Shown here: one piece after another, positions 7,813 to 16,571 of the stretch | How positions within the stretch are numbered: position 1 is the first letter of the stretch | Layout of the letters: the number at the start of each line of letters is the position of its first letter | Assembly (NCBI GenBank): GCA_910579935.1 | Contig: CAJTVQ010000054.1 | Location: 1-25,076, forward strand | From: an uncultured Lachnospiraceae bacterium | GTDB taxonomy: Bacteria > Bacillota > Clostridia > Lachnospirales > Lachnospiraceae | Length of the DNA stretch: 25,076 nt | Reading direction: 5' to 3' | The notes under the pieces: model-generated | What the model was told of the DNA's origin: nothing | The model's input: only the letters and a program-made list of their open reading frames with translations | Database searches by the model: none | Translations under genes and position numbers: made by a program

Positions 7813-8682
7813 ATGTTTACGGTTTTCTTAGAACACAGGCTTCTTAGTATGGTGTTTTTAATACTCTTATTATTAAGCATCATATGCCAGATTATCATTG
7901 GCGTGATATTCCGGAGGATGATAAAAGAAACGGATAATATGTCTGCTACTGCAAATAAGCGTTTGAAACAATGTAAGTTAAAATTTGTGAGTTGTTACCA
8001 GTTAAACGGCAGTGTGGCAAATGTTTCGGTATTTGTGGACAAGTTTCTTACCAAATTGACTTTTATGGGAATATCTTTAACCGGTCTACAGCATCTGGCA
8101 GGGCAGCTGATCCTTTTATCCGTAGTAGTGGCGGGGATCGGTGCCTGTCGGGAAATTATACAGGGAGAGACTTTTGGAAAAGTACTGCCTTATTATATTG
8201 TCAGTTTTCTTGCATTATATGTATATTTTTCGATATCGGGAATGGTGGATGTACAGGGGAAAAGAGAACGGCTGAAAATAAGTCTGGTGGATTACCTGGA
8301 AAATCATATGGTAAATAAGCTTCGTCAGTCGGCGATTGATTGGGAAGGGCTGACAGGGGAACAGATTACGATGATTAAGGAGCGCCTGGAGCAGGAGAAG
8401 CGGGAACGACCCGGAGCCGGAATCTGGCCGGAAGACAGGGAGCGGTCAGGAAGCAGGATGCGGCAGGATGACATGACGGGTGAGAAGGCAGAAGACAGGA
8501 TATGGCCGGAGAGTATGACAGAGGAAGCGGAAAGAGGTATTTTGCCCAAAATGCAGCAGAAAGCGGCAGGAGCGGAAAACCTGGCGCCGGAAGAGACAGC
8601 GGCCGAAGGAAAAGCGGTATCGGTATTTTCGCGTCAGGACGAACAGGAACTGGAAGAACTGCTCAGGGAATTTTTTGCGTAG
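7813..8682 (+). CDS. membrane protein of unknown function
   Basis: I do not recognise the family. From ATG 7813 the protein has 289 residues; a GGGGGA (7802-7807) lies five bases upstream. An in-frame start further upstream (7768 or 7720) is possible, but the extra residues (GGFWPWREWGIV) look unlike a conserved domain. Three hydrophobic segments are seen: about 12-33 (LLSMVFLILLLLSIICQIII), about 95-115 (LAGQLILLSVVVAGIGA) and about 128-148 (LPYYIVSFLALYVYFSIS). A long charged, low-complexity C-terminal region follows, with repeated IWPE/ILPK-like motifs, and a short acidic end (QDEQELEELLREFFA) that could be a binding tail. It precedes pgi with about 140 bases between and is probably separate from it. 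Confidence 0.7.
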   Translation: MFTVFLEHRLLSMVFLILLLLSIICQIIIGVIFRRMIKETDNMSATANKRLKQCKLKFVSCYQLNGSVANVSVFVDKFLTKLTFMGISLTGLQHLAGQLILLSVVVAGIGACREIIQGETFGKVLPYYIVSFLALYVYFSISGMVDVQGKRERLKISLVDYLENHMVNKLRQSAIDWEGLTGEQITMIKERLEQEKRERPGAGIWPEDRERSGSRMRQDDMTGEKAEDRIWPESMTEEAERGILPKMQQKAAGAENLAPEETAAEGKAVSVFSRQDEQELEELLREFFA

Positions 8683-8728
8683 GGTTTTTCAGGAGTCGCC
8701 AAATGACTGAAAATTGCCAATATTTAGC

Positions 8729-8757
8729 TTGAAAAAGGAATACAATTTTGTTAAACT
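8729..8757 (+). promoter_or_regulatory. possible pgi promoter
   Basis: TTGAAA (8729-8734), a 17-base spacer and TAAACT (8752-8757), about 65 bases before the pgi ATG. The -10 matches consensus at four of six positions, so this is a weak call. Confidence 0.3.
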
Positions 8758-8822
8758 GGATATAGTTACCCGATATTAATAATCCGGCGGACAGGTGCCG
8801 GAAGAACAAAGGAGCGAGAACG

Positions 8823-10172
8823 ATGAGTAATAAGGTTACATTTGACTATTCTAAGGCTTCTTCTTTCATCAGCGAGCATGAAGTAGAGTCCATGAAGAAG
8901 CTTGCATTGGATGCGAAGGAAGTATTGGTTTCCAAAACGGGAGCAGGAAATGATTTCTTAGGGTGGATTGACCTGCCGGTGGATTACGACAAGGATGAGT
9001 TTGCAAGAATTAAGAAAGCAGCTACCAAGATTCAGGGAGATTCCGAAGTACTTTTGGTAATCGGTATCGGCGGTTCTTATCTTGGGGCGAGGGCGGCGAT
9101 CGAATTCTTAAGGCACAGCTTCTATAATATAGTGGATAAGTCTGTCAGAAAGACACCGGAGATTTATTTTGTAGGTAATTCCATCAGTTCAACATATATC
9201 AAACATTTGAAAGATGTGATCGGAGAGAGGGATTTCTCTATCAATATGATCAGTAAATCCGGTACGACTACGGAGCCGGCCATTGCTTTCCGCGTATTTA
9301 AGAAGATGATGGAAGAGAAATACGGTAAGGAAGAGGCGGCTAAGAGGATTTATGCTACAACGGATAAAGCGAAGGGTTCTCTGAAGAACCTTGCGACGGA
9401 AGAAGGATACGAAACTTTTGTAGTTCCTGATGATGTAGGCGGACGTTTCTCCGTACTGACGGCTGTCGGCCTGCTTCCTATCGCAGTAAGCGGCGCGGAC
9501 ATCGACAAACTGATGGAAGGTGCACAGAGCGGAAGAAAGCGTGCTTTAGAGGCTTCTTTTGAAGAGAATGATGCATTGAAATATGCAGCGCTTCGCAATA
9601 TCCTGCTCAGAAAAGGAAAAGCGGTCGAGATTCTTGCAAATTATGAGCCCAGTGTTCATTATGTATCCGAATGGTGGAAACAGCTTTACGGTGAGAGCGA
9701 AGGAAAGGACCAAAGGGGTATTTTCCCGGCGAGCGTAGACCTTACCACAGATCTGCATTCCATGGGACAGTTCATACAGGACGGCGCAAGGATTATGTTT
9801 GAAACGGTCATTGATATCGAGACAAGCAGGGAAGAGGTCCTTCTTGAGACAGAGCCGGTTGATCTGGACGGATTGAATTATCTGGCAGGCAAGTCCGTGG
9901 ATTTTGTTAATAAGAGTGCAATGAACGGTACGATTTTAGCACATACTGACGGCAACGTGCCGAACTTTATGGTACATGTTCCGGAAGTGAATGAATTCTA
10001 TCTTGGAGAATTGTTTTACTTCTTCGAGTTTGCATGCGGGGTCAGCGGATATCTGCTTGGCGTGAATCCGTTTAACCAGCCGGGCGTGGAGAGTTATAAG
10101 AAGAATATGTTCGCACTCCTTGGCAAACCGGGATATGAGGAGCAGAGGGAAGCGCTGCTTAAGAGACTTTAA
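8823..10172 (+). CDS. pgi: glucose-6-phosphate isomerase
   Basis: A 449-residue isomerase converting glucose 6-phosphate to fructose 6-phosphate in glycolysis and gluconeogenesis, in the cytosol. The two SIS-fold signatures are visible: GIGGSYLGARAA (about 80-91) and SKSGTTTEPAIAF (about 147-159). The active-site region with DLHSMGQFIQDG (about 310-321) is also present. The length matches the short Gram-positive form (about 450 residues) rather than the longer enterobacterial one. AAAGGAGCG lies nine bases before ATG 8823. A strong terminator follows at 10207, so the gene is monocistronic or the end of its unit. Confidence 0.97.
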   Translation: MSNKVTFDYSKASSFISEHEVESMKKLALDAKEVLVSKTGAGNDFLGWIDLPVDYDKDEFARIKKAATKIQGDSEVLLVIGIGGSYLGARAAIEFLRHSFYNIVDKSVRKTPEIYFVGNSISSTYIKHLKDVIGERDFSINMISKSGTTTEPAIAFRVFKKMMEEKYGKEEAAKRIYATTDKAKGSLKNLATEEGYETFVVPDDVGGRFSVLTAVGLLPIAVSGADIDKLMEGAQSGRKRALEASFEENDALKYAALRNILLRKGKAVEILANYEPSVHYVSEWWKQLYGESEGKDQRGIFPASVDLTTDLHSMGQFIQDGARIMFETVIDIETSREEVLLETEPVDLDGLNYLAGKSVDFVNKSAMNGTILAHTDGNVPNFMVHVPEVNEFYLGELFYFFEFACGVSGYLLGVNPFNQPGVESYKKNMFALLGKPGYEEQREALLKRL

Positions 10173-10206
10173 ACCGGATAGCGGAAACTGACAGGTCAAG
10201 TTTGTA

Positions 10207-10243
10207 AAATAGAATCACTCAGGTTCGGGTGGTTCTATTTTTT
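10207..10243 (+). terminator. Rho-independent terminator of pgi
   Basis: AAATAGAATCAC (10207-10218) pairs with GTGGTTCTATTT (10229-10240) with only one G-T pair, around a 10-base loop, and the T-run continues to 10243. It lies 35 bases after the pgi stop. Confidence 0.9.
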
Positions 10244-10252
10244 ATTCATTTT

Positions 10253-10285
10253 TGTAACCAGAATGTAACATCCCACGCCTATGAT
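10253..10285 (+). promoter_or_regulatory. tandem TGTAAC operator with TATGAT -10
   Basis: TGTAAC occurs at 10253-10258 and 10264-10269, an 11-bp period. A good -10 (TATGAT, 10280-10285) follows ten bases later, and no normal -35 is found. Tandem direct repeats one helical turn apart in place of a -35 are the usual binding arrangement of OmpR-family activators. The best candidate binder is the response regulator encoded at 13595 in the same operon. Confidence 0.55.
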
Positions 10286-10320
10286 AGAGTGAAACAGAAC
10301 ATTAAGGGAGTGTAAAGTAT

Positions 10321-11001
10321 ATGGATATTCTGAAAGCAAAAAATCTGAAAAAGTATTACGGAAGCGGCGAAAATGTCGTAAAGGCGGTAGACGGCATTGG
10401 TTTTTCCGTGGAAAAGGGCAGTTTTACAGCCATAGTAGGTACGTCGGGCAGTGGGAAAACTACGTTATTAAATTTAATCGGCGGTCTGGATTATGCGGAC
10501 GAGGGAGAGGTTATCATAGACGGCCACTCCATTTTGAAAATGAAAGAGGAGGAACTGACCATTTTCCGCCGCAGGAATATCGGTTTCGTATTTCAGAATT
10601 ATAATCTGATATCGGTACAGAATATTTATAAGAACATTGTCCTTCCCATCCGTTTGGACGGAAATAAACCGGATCAGGAGTATATTGGTCATATCTGTGC
10701 CGTACTTGGCATTGAAGGAAAGCTGGACAGGTATCCGAACCAGTTATCCGGCGGGCAGCAGCAGAGGGTAGCGATTGCGAGGGCGATCGCGGCAAAACCG
10801 GCGGTGCTGCTGGCAGACGAGCCAACGGGAAATCTGGATTCCAGGACCAGCGCGGAAGTGATGGGGCTGCTAAAAATGACCGCGAAAGAATTTCACCAGA
10901 CCATTATCATGATTACGCATAACGAAGCGATTGCGCAGCTGGCAGACCGTGTCATCCATTTGGAGGACGGAAAGATAACGGGGGGTGAAACGGAGATATG
11001 A
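10321..11001 (+). CDS. ABC transporter ATP-binding protein (MacB/BceA type)
   Basis: A 226-residue ATPase subunit. Walker A GTSGSGKTT (40-48), the Q-loop region VFQNYNL (about 90-96), the signature LSGGQQQRVA (142-151) and Walker B VLLADEPTGNLD (162-173) are intact. It belongs to the MacB/LolD/BceA group, which powers FtsX-type permeases acting on substrates at the membrane or outside rather than classic importers. GGGAG lies upstream of ATG 10321. Its stop overlaps the permease start by ATGA, so the pair is translationally coupled. With the permease, regulator and kinase that follow, it likely forms a stress-sensing or peptide-resistance module; the substrate is not visible in the sequence. 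Confidence 0.95.
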   Translation: MDILKAKNLKKYYGSGENVVKAVDGIGFSVEKGSFTAIVGTSGSGKTTLLNLIGGLDYADEGEVIIDGHSILKMKEEELTIFRRRNIGFVFQNYNLISVQNIYKNIVLPIRLDGNKPDQEYIGHICAVLGIEGKLDRYPNQLSGGQQQRVAIARAIAAKPAVLLADEPTGNLDSRTSAEVMGLLKMTAKEFHQTIIMITHNEAIAQLADRVIHLEDGKITGGETEI

Positions 11002-13592
11002 GAAGCATTATGTTTCGGAATTCGAATGCGGAACTGGAGAAAGAACTGGCAGCCGAAGACTATAAGGCGCGTCCGGTCAGGAACCGGATTGCGGTACTGG
11101 CGGTTGCGCTGACCGCTATCCTGCTTGTGGTGGTTTTCTCCGTGGGAATTGGAATGGTAAAGACAGTTTCCCTTTCCATGGGGGCATCGCCCGGACCGGG
11201 AGCGGACAGCAGCAGTATACGCGGGGATGAAGAAGTGCTGGAGCGGGTCAGGGCGCTTCCGCAGGTGGAATGGGCGGCGTTGGCGCGCAGATGCAGTACG
11301 ACTTATCTTCATAACCGGGAATTCAACGGTTTGGATGTACGTCTGCTTGCAGCGGATAGTGTACATTACGAGAAAAATATGGTGGACCTGATAAACGGAA
11401 AATATCCGGAAAGCGCCGACGAGATACTTTTATCCGATACCATGTCGGAACGTCTGGGATTGGGACAGGAAACAGGAATTTCATATACCCTGAAAGTAGT
11501 GGTACAGGAGGAGGAAGGGGAGACGGAGAAGGAAATCCCCATGACGGTATGCGGGTATTATAAAAATCCCCTGAGAAATGTGAAGGATATTTATGAGGAA
11601 ATATATACGGGGGAGGATTTTATCAGTACTTATAATCCTCATATTATCAAAGGATTTGACACGATTTATATAAAACTGAACAATTTGGACTTCTTCCGTT
11701 TCGGTTATGACAAAGATGAAAAATTATCTGAAGTAAATGAACTGGCAGGGGGTAACGGCGGAACGTACAAGTCCAGCAATTTAACCGTATTCATAATCGT
11801 TCCCGTTTTTCTGATCGTCTGCTGTATAATGTTCTGCGGATATTTTTTCATCTATAATGTGTTTGATATTTCCGTGGTGAATGATATCCGGTTTTACGGG
11901 GAGCTGAAGACCATTGGCATGACTTCCCGACAACTGCGCCGGATGCTGTCATGGCAGATGAACCGGATCGCCTTTTTCGGAATTGTGGCAGGCGGGCTGG
12001 CAGGATACGGAATCGGACGGGCAGCAGGTGAAAAACTGGTGGATACATTTGCCGAGGGAGTTGCCGGTTATTACCAGCCGGCCGGCTTTGCGGAAACGTT
12101 TCTCGTGAGTGCGGTCTTTGCATGGATGACCGTTTATATCAGTACGATGAAGCCGTTTCGGACGGCATGTCATATTTCTCCGGTGGAAGCGGCAAGATAC
12201 GGGGGCAGGAGGAAAAAAGGTATTTTTTCCATTATTTCGTTTGCCTTAAGCGGTATTTTGTTTCTGGCAGTTTATACGTTATCTATGGGATACCGGGTAG
12301 AAGTGATGATGGAAAGGTATCATGAAACGGATTTCCGGATTTACCATCGCGCTTCCCTATGGTCGCAGGAGGAAGCCTATCAGCCGGTGAGTCAGGATTT
12401 GGTCCGCAGGCTGGAAAGTCTGGATTTTGTTGAAAATCTCAGGGTTTATTATCTGGCGAGGACGAAGCCGGATTATTATGAAGAGCATTTAATGTATTCC
12501 GGCAGTTATTTCTATATGCCGTCTATGGCAGAGATTGCAAAGGACGGTGAGCTGGCAAGGGATATGGAAGCTTATAATGAAATACTGGAAAAGGATGGTC
12601 TGGGTATTGGCAGTAACATGTATTATGATGGGTTTACGGAAAGCGGCAGGGGTAATCTGCGGGTAAAAGTGTTGGGGATTACGCCGGAATATCTTCCTGA
12701 TGAAGAAAAATACCTGACTGTTCTGGAAGGCATATTGGATGCGGAGGAGTTTTCCAAAGGCGGTTATATGATATACCAGCGTTCACCCCATGATTGGGCT
12801 GATAAGGCGGGAGAGGGAATGGAATATCAGGTTCATGCGGGGGATAAAATATCCGTAAACTTTTATGACGATGCGGCAGACCGTTTTGTGGAAAAGAAGC
12901 TGACCGTAATGGCAGTTATTACGATGGATGATATGTTTGGCACCGGCAATATCCAGGATGCGAATATCATAATCGATGACGCGGCATTCCGGAGCATTTA
13001 TTCGGATCATGAAAATCTGGTATCCAGGATTAGTTTTGACGTATCGGAAAGGGATAAGGCGCAAAGCGGTGAAACCATGCTGAGCGAAGAGCAGTATGAA
13101 GCCGTGCGGAACATGATGGAGGAGGACGGAAATATGCAGCTGAACCTTGACTCCCGGTACAGAACTAAGGCAGAGTTTACAGAGACGAAAAAAACCATTA
13201 CTGCTTTTGGAATCTTTCTGTCTGCAGTGGTAGGGCTGATCGGTATTTCCAATATGGTGAATACGGTGACTACGGACGTGGTGGCGCGGAGACTGGAATA
13301 TGCATCCATGCAGTCCATAGGAATGACAAGGAAACAGATGGAAAAGGATATTTTCTTAAAGTATGCCCGCTATATTTTTACTGCAACAGGATTGGCGGCA
13401 GCGGCGGGAGCGCCTTTGACTTATATGTTTGCGGCAGATCCTGTATTTACCGGATTTTCCGCTTTGGAGTTTTTGCAGGCATTTGCCATGTTTTTAGTAT
13501 TTTCCGTTTTGCTCTGTGCAAGGATGGCGCGGCTGCTTACGGGAACCATGAATAAGAAATCCATCGTGGAAAGACTAAGGGAAGCAGTATAG
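10998..13592 (+). CDS. FtsX-family ABC transporter permease
   Basis: An 864-residue permease with two FtsX-type domains. An N-terminal membrane segment (about 30-52, IAVLAVALTAILLVVVF) is followed by a large extracytoplasmic region (about 60-260). A first membrane cluster follows (about 265-400; VFIIVPVFLIVCCIMFCGYF), with the motif LKTIGMTSRQLRRM typical of FtsX permeases. A further membrane segment lies near 417-435. A second extracytoplasmic region (about 440-720) precedes a C-terminal cluster (about 725-855) with the mirrored motif YASMQSIGMTRKQM. It overlaps the ATPase gene by four bases. The layout is that of two-component-linked peptide or macrolide transporters. The N-terminal 30 residues are charged and cytosolic. 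Confidence 0.93.
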   Translation: MRSIMFRNSNAELEKELAAEDYKARPVRNRIAVLAVALTAILLVVVFSVGIGMVKTVSLSMGASPGPGADSSSIRGDEEVLERVRALPQVEWAALARRCSTTYLHNREFNGLDVRLLAADSVHYEKNMVDLINGKYPESADEILLSDTMSERLGLGQETGISYTLKVVVQEEEGETEKEIPMTVCGYYKNPLRNVKDIYEEIYTGEDFISTYNPHIIKGFDTIYIKLNNLDFFRFGYDKDEKLSEVNELAGGNGGTYKSSNLTVFIIVPVFLIVCCIMFCGYFFIYNVFDISVVNDIRFYGELKTIGMTSRQLRRMLSWQMNRIAFFGIVAGGLAGYGIGRAAGEKLVDTFAEGVAGYYQPAGFAETFLVSAVFAWMTVYISTMKPFRTACHISPVEAARYGGRRKKGIFSIISFALSGILFLAVYTLSMGYRVEVMMERYHETDFRIYHRASLWSQEEAYQPVSQDLVRRLESLDFVENLRVYYLARTKPDYYEEHLMYSGSYFYMPSMAEIAKDGELARDMEAYNEILEKDGLGIGSNMYYDGFTESGRGNLRVKVLGITPEYLPDEEKYLTVLEGILDAEEFSKGGYMIYQRSPHDWADKAGEGMEYQVHAGDKISVNFYDDAADRFVEKKLTVMAVITMDDMFGTGNIQDANIIIDDAAFRSIYSDHENLVSRISFDVSERDKAQSGETMLSEEQYEAVRNMMEEDGNMQLNLDSRYRTKAEFTETKKTITAFGIFLSAVVGLIGISNMVNTVTTDVVARRLEYASMQSIGMTRKQMEKDIFLKYARYIFTATGLAAAAGAPLTYMFAADPVFTGFSALEFLQAFAMFLVFSVLLCARMARLLTGTMNKKSIVERLREAV

Positions 13593-13594
13593 TT

Positions 13595-14290
13595 ATGAGG
13601 GAATCCATGGATAGCAAAAAACATATTCTCATTGTGGAAGACGACCGTGCCATGAACGACGGAATAGCTTTTGCACTAAACAGGGAAGGGTATTTTACCC
13701 ACAGTGCATATTCGCTGAAAGAAGCGGAGAAATTTCTGAAACAGAAAATGAATCTGATACTGCTGGACATTAATCTGCCCGACGGCGACGGCAGGGATTT
13801 TCTGAAAGATATCCTTGCCGGACAGCCGGTGCCGGTGCTGCTGCTGACGGCGAGGGATTCGGAGGAGGATATGCTGAGAGGATACAGTGCGGGATGCGAC
13901 GACTATGTTACGAAGCCTTTTTCCATGTCCGTCCTGATCATGAAGATCGGAGCGGTCTTAAAGCGTAGCGAAGGAAGTTCCAGGCAGATGTATGCAGCAG
14001 GCGGGCTGATCTATGATTTTGAAAATAAAGCGCTGATAAGATCCGGAGCGGAGGTGTCTCTCACGGCATTGGAAATCAGTCTGCTGGAAACATTCCTGTA
14101 CCATAGGGGAATCGTATTGACAAGGGAAATCTTATTGGATAAAATATGGGATGCCAAAGAGCGTTATGTGGAAGACAGGACATTAAACGTAACGGTCCGC
14201 AGGCTGCGGAAAAAGATAGAAGACAATCCGGAAGAACCGAAACATATTAAGACCGTATTCGGTATCGGTTATAAATGGGAGGACGGATAG
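13595..14290 (+). CDS. OmpR-family response regulator
   Basis: A 231-residue regulator with a receiver domain (about 9-122) and a winged-helix DNA-binding domain (about 135-230). The receiver has the acidic pair in IVEDD, the phosphoacceptor Asp58 in LLLDINLPDGDG, Thr85 and Lys107 (VTKPF). The C-terminal part has the family pattern LTALEISLLETF and the recognition region RTLNVTVRRLRKKI. ATG 13595 begins two bases after the permease stop; ATG 13607 (MDSKKHILIVEDD) is an alternative start close to the conserved domain. Its likely target is the tandem TGTAAC repeat before the operon, which would give autoregulation; that link is inference. Confidence 0.95.
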   Translation: MRESMDSKKHILIVEDDRAMNDGIAFALNREGYFTHSAYSLKEAEKFLKQKMNLILLDINLPDGDGRDFLKDILAGQPVPVLLLTARDSEEDMLRGYSAGCDDYVTKPFSMSVLIMKIGAVLKRSEGSSRQMYAAGGLIYDFENKALIRSGAEVSLTALEISLLETFLYHRGIVLTREILLDKIWDAKERYVEDRTLNVTVRRLRKKIEDNPEEPKHIKTVFGIGYKWEDG

Positions 14291-14293
14291 AAG

Positions 14294-15355
14294 ATGGAAC
14301 AGAGAGGCCGGCAGGCCGGTACAAGGGAGCGGTCACAGGCAGACGGTAATACGGACAGGATATGGAAAGGCGGTATGGCGGCTATGCTCATACTGTTTTT
14401 TCTGTTTTTGGCAGCGGTATGGCAGGGAAATGCCGATATGGTTCTTTTGGCGTTTATCTATGGAATGTTGAACCTGACAGTGTTTGTCCTTGTGTATATC
14501 CGTGTGGCGCGGAGTATCAATCATGTTTTGTATCAGCTGGGTGATATGATGGAATGTTTGATCGGAGGAAAAGAGCGGCAGCTGTTTTCCATTGCAGAGG
14601 ACACTGCTTTGTCAAAACTGCAGGGTCAGCTTTTAAAATTGTATGACATTCAGTGTTCTTATAAGGAGAGGGAAGAAAAGCTGAGAAAACAGCTGGATGA
14701 AAATATCGGAAATCTGGTGCATCAGATCAACACGCCGATTGCCAATATCGGGATTTATGCCGGATTTATGAGAAGGGATGATCTGACAGCGGAAGAAAGG
14801 ACAAAATTTGCAGACTGTATGGAGGAACAGGCAGCGAAATTGTCGTGGCTCGGGGAAGGTTTTTCCAGGATGTCCCGTATGGAAACGGGAATCATCCGTT
14901 TAAAACCGGAAAAGCAGGATATTCTTCCCATGATCCTGCGTGCAGTCAATCAGGTGATGGAGAAAGCGGAACGCAAAGGAATGGAAATTGAACTGAAGGG
15001 TGAGTCCCGGTCCTTTGCCATGGCGGATGCAAAATGGACGACAGAAGCAGTTTTCAATGTATTGGATAATGCAGTCAAATACGGGAGCAAAGGAAGCAAA
15101 ATAGAAATAGAGGTGACAGAATTGACAAGTTATGCAGCCATAGCGGTTCGGAACAGGGGAATTGCAATCCATAGAGAAGAATATCATACCATCTTCAGAC
15201 GCTTTTCCAGGGGAAAAGAAGCAGGGACGGAGGAAGGCGTAGGATTGGGATTATATATTACAAGGGAAATTTTAGAAGGGGAAAATGGTTATATTGCAGT
15301 AAAGACACTGCCGGATGCAAGGACGGAATTCAGTCTTTACATCCGCAGGCGCTGA
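14294..15355 (+). CDS. sensor histidine kinase, intramembrane-sensing type
   Basis: A 353-residue kinase that starts three bases after the regulator. Two membrane segments (about 28-44 and 49-69) are joined by only about five residues (QGNAD), leaving no room for an extracellular sensor domain. This is the layout of BceS-like intramembrane-sensing kinases, which receive their signal from the partner ABC permease. The dimerisation box is LVHQINTPIANI with His143; HQIKTP is usual in this group, and the Asn is a small variation. The ATPase part has the N-box FNVLDNAVKYG and the G-box VGLGLYITREI. The N-terminal 25 residues are charged and cytosolic. It ends the operon. Confidence 0.93.
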   Translation: MEQRGRQAGTRERSQADGNTDRIWKGGMAAMLILFFLFLAAVWQGNADMVLLAFIYGMLNLTVFVLVYIRVARSINHVLYQLGDMMECLIGGKERQLFSIAEDTALSKLQGQLLKLYDIQCSYKEREEKLRKQLDENIGNLVHQINTPIANIGIYAGFMRRDDLTAEERTKFADCMEEQAAKLSWLGEGFSRMSRMETGIIRLKPEKQDILPMILRAVNQVMEKAERKGMEIELKGESRSFAMADAKWTTEAVFNVLDNAVKYGSKGSKIEIEVTELTSYAAIAVRNRGIAIHREEYHTIFRRFSRGKEAGTEEGVGLGLYITREILEGENGYIAVKTLPDARTEFSLYIRRR

Positions 15356-15359
15356 CTTA

Positions 15360-15387
15360 GGGACAGGGGAGATTTTCTCCCCTGCCC
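15360..15387. terminator. GC-rich hairpin between convergent units
   Basis: CAGGGGAG (15364-15371) pairs with CTCCCCTG (15377-15384), and GGG (15360-15362) with CCC (15385-15387) across a bulged A. It lies between the stop of the kinase gene and the stop of the holin gene, which converge. Neither strand has a T-run after the stem, so it is either an atypical bidirectional terminator or an RNA-stability hairpin. Confidence 0.4.
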
Positions 15388-15400
15388 GGTAAGGAACCCG

Positions 15401-15871
15401 CTAAAGTTCCGTATGATTTATGGATTTTTTAATTTTTTTGATCACCTTAACCAAAAACCCCGGCAGGGCGGTGCCTAAACGTTTTGCGTTCCTGAGAATG
15501 GACAATAGTTCGTTGAGAATGAACCATATGGTAACCAGTAAGCTGAACAGGGTATGGTTGTCAGTCTGCATTCCCAGCCTGGCTGCATATTTATGTATCA
15601 GGCAATCCACACTCAGAGCGGCCGAAATGGTCAGGATACAGCCTGCTTTCCGGTAAACGGAAAAGATGGTTTTCCTTCGGAAGGGCTGGTTCTGCCGGTT
15701 GTCCGGATGTTCAAACGCTTCTTTTTTTGCAACAAGAATTTCTGAAAAATATTCGGCGGACATCAGCAGGAACAACAGTGCGAGAGTGGGAAGCAGTAAT
15801 CCCATGGAGCTGCCGAGCCATGCAGTGATGGCAGAGAATATGCCTTTGATAAAATGTGAGTTGTTTTTCAT
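15401..15871 (-). CDS. phage-type holin, TcdE-like
   Basis: A 156-residue membrane protein of the holin family Phage_holin_4_1, the family of TcdE and of UviB-like proteins. Holins form pores in the cytoplasmic membrane that let endolysins or other cytosolic proteins out. Membrane segments are seen at about 20-38 (WLGSSMGLLLPTLALLFLL), 75-91 and 103-121. The family hallmarks are SAEYFSEILVAKKE after the first segment, a basic loop (FRRKTIFSVYRKAG), and the C-terminal NELLSILRNAKRLGTALPGFL followed by a lysine-rich tail. ATG 15871 is chosen because it starts the family sequence and a GGAGG lies 12 bases upstream; an in-frame start at 15928 overlapping the sigma gene is less likely. It is the last gene of the lysozyme-sigma-holin unit. 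Confidence 0.85.
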   Translation of the reverse strand: MKNNSHFIKGIFSAITAWLGSSMGLLLPTLALLFLLMSAEYFSEILVAKKEAFEHPDNRQNQPFRRKTIFSVYRKAGCILTISAALSVDCLIHKYAARLGMQTDNHTLFSLLVTIWFILNELLSILRNAKRLGTALPGFLVKVIKKIKKSINHTEL

Positions 15872-15911
15872 ATGATCGGATATCCTCCTTTTTTTAGTTC
15901 CGTATCTTTTT

Positions 15912-16457
15912 TTAGCCGGACTTTGCAAAGATTTCTTTTTCTATTTGTTTCAGCAGTTTTCTTTTTGTGCAGTTGACATATTGTCTGGTGGTATGCAGTT
16001 CTGCGGCAATCTGTGAAGAGCTTTTGTTATCAAAGATGACTGACAGCAATATTTTTCTTTGCTGTGCGCTGCATTTGGATAACAGATTTTCAAGATCCAG
16101 CTTCAGTTCGCGGTTTTCGTACTCATATTCCAAATAGGGACAGATGAGGCTCTGTTCTTCCAAAGGAAGTTCGGAAACGGAAATTTTAATGCTTTTTCTT
16201 AACAGTTCCAAGTATTTGTTTTCGATTACTTTGATCAGAAAAGTCAGACACTGTGATTCGGTTTTGACATATGGAATTTTTTTTAAGGATTCTAAAATGG
16301 CCAGATTAAGTTCCGATACGGAATCTTCAATAGCGTTGCAGAACAGCTTATTGGCATATTTGTTTATGGCCGGATGCAGTTTTTCGATGATCAGAAGTGA
16401 ATATTCATGATTCCCTTTTTGGTATTCCCTGATCGATGTGGTAAGATTTTCCTTCAT
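15912..16457 (-). CDS. TcdR/UviA-like alternative sigma factor
   Basis: A 181-residue sigma-70-type factor. The N-terminal half (about 5-90; IIEKLHPAINKYANKL, FLIKVIENKYLELLRKS) fits sigma region 2. The C-terminal part (about 120-178) is region 4 with a helix-turn-helix, SSQIAAELHTTRQYVNCTKR. Length, layout and end resemble TcdR, UviA and BotR of clostridia, which direct polymerase to toxin or bacteriocin promoters. ATG 16457 is preferred, with AAAGGGG about 11 bases upstream; ATG 16511 has no ribosome site. It lies between lysozyme and holin genes, the same company TcdR and UviA keep. It probably reads the twin promoters in the inverted repeat at 17056-17170, which would also give positive feedback through its own operon. 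Confidence 0.82.
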   Translation of the reverse strand: MKENLTTSIREYQKGNHEYSLLIIEKLHPAINKYANKLFCNAIEDSVSELNLAILESLKKIPYVKTESQCLTFLIKVIENKYLELLRKSIKISVSELPLEEQSLICPYLEYEYENRELKLDLENLLSKCSAQQRKILLSVIFDNKSSSQIAAELHTTRQYVNCTKRKLLKQIEKEIFAKSG

Positions 16458-16571
16458 CTTTGATATATCCCCTTTCTCTGCCTGTTTTAGGGGAAAAGAT
16501 GTGATTGTCATTTTTGCTGAGTCATATGTGAATTATTTTTCTTTTCCCCTTCTGCATGGTAAAACCTGTGT

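Noticed and set aside
10253..10269. TGTAAC repeats as a Bacillus PhoP box
   Set aside because: The reverse complement GTTACA has the right period but does not fit the TT(A/T/C)ACA consensus, and the local regulator is a simpler explanation.
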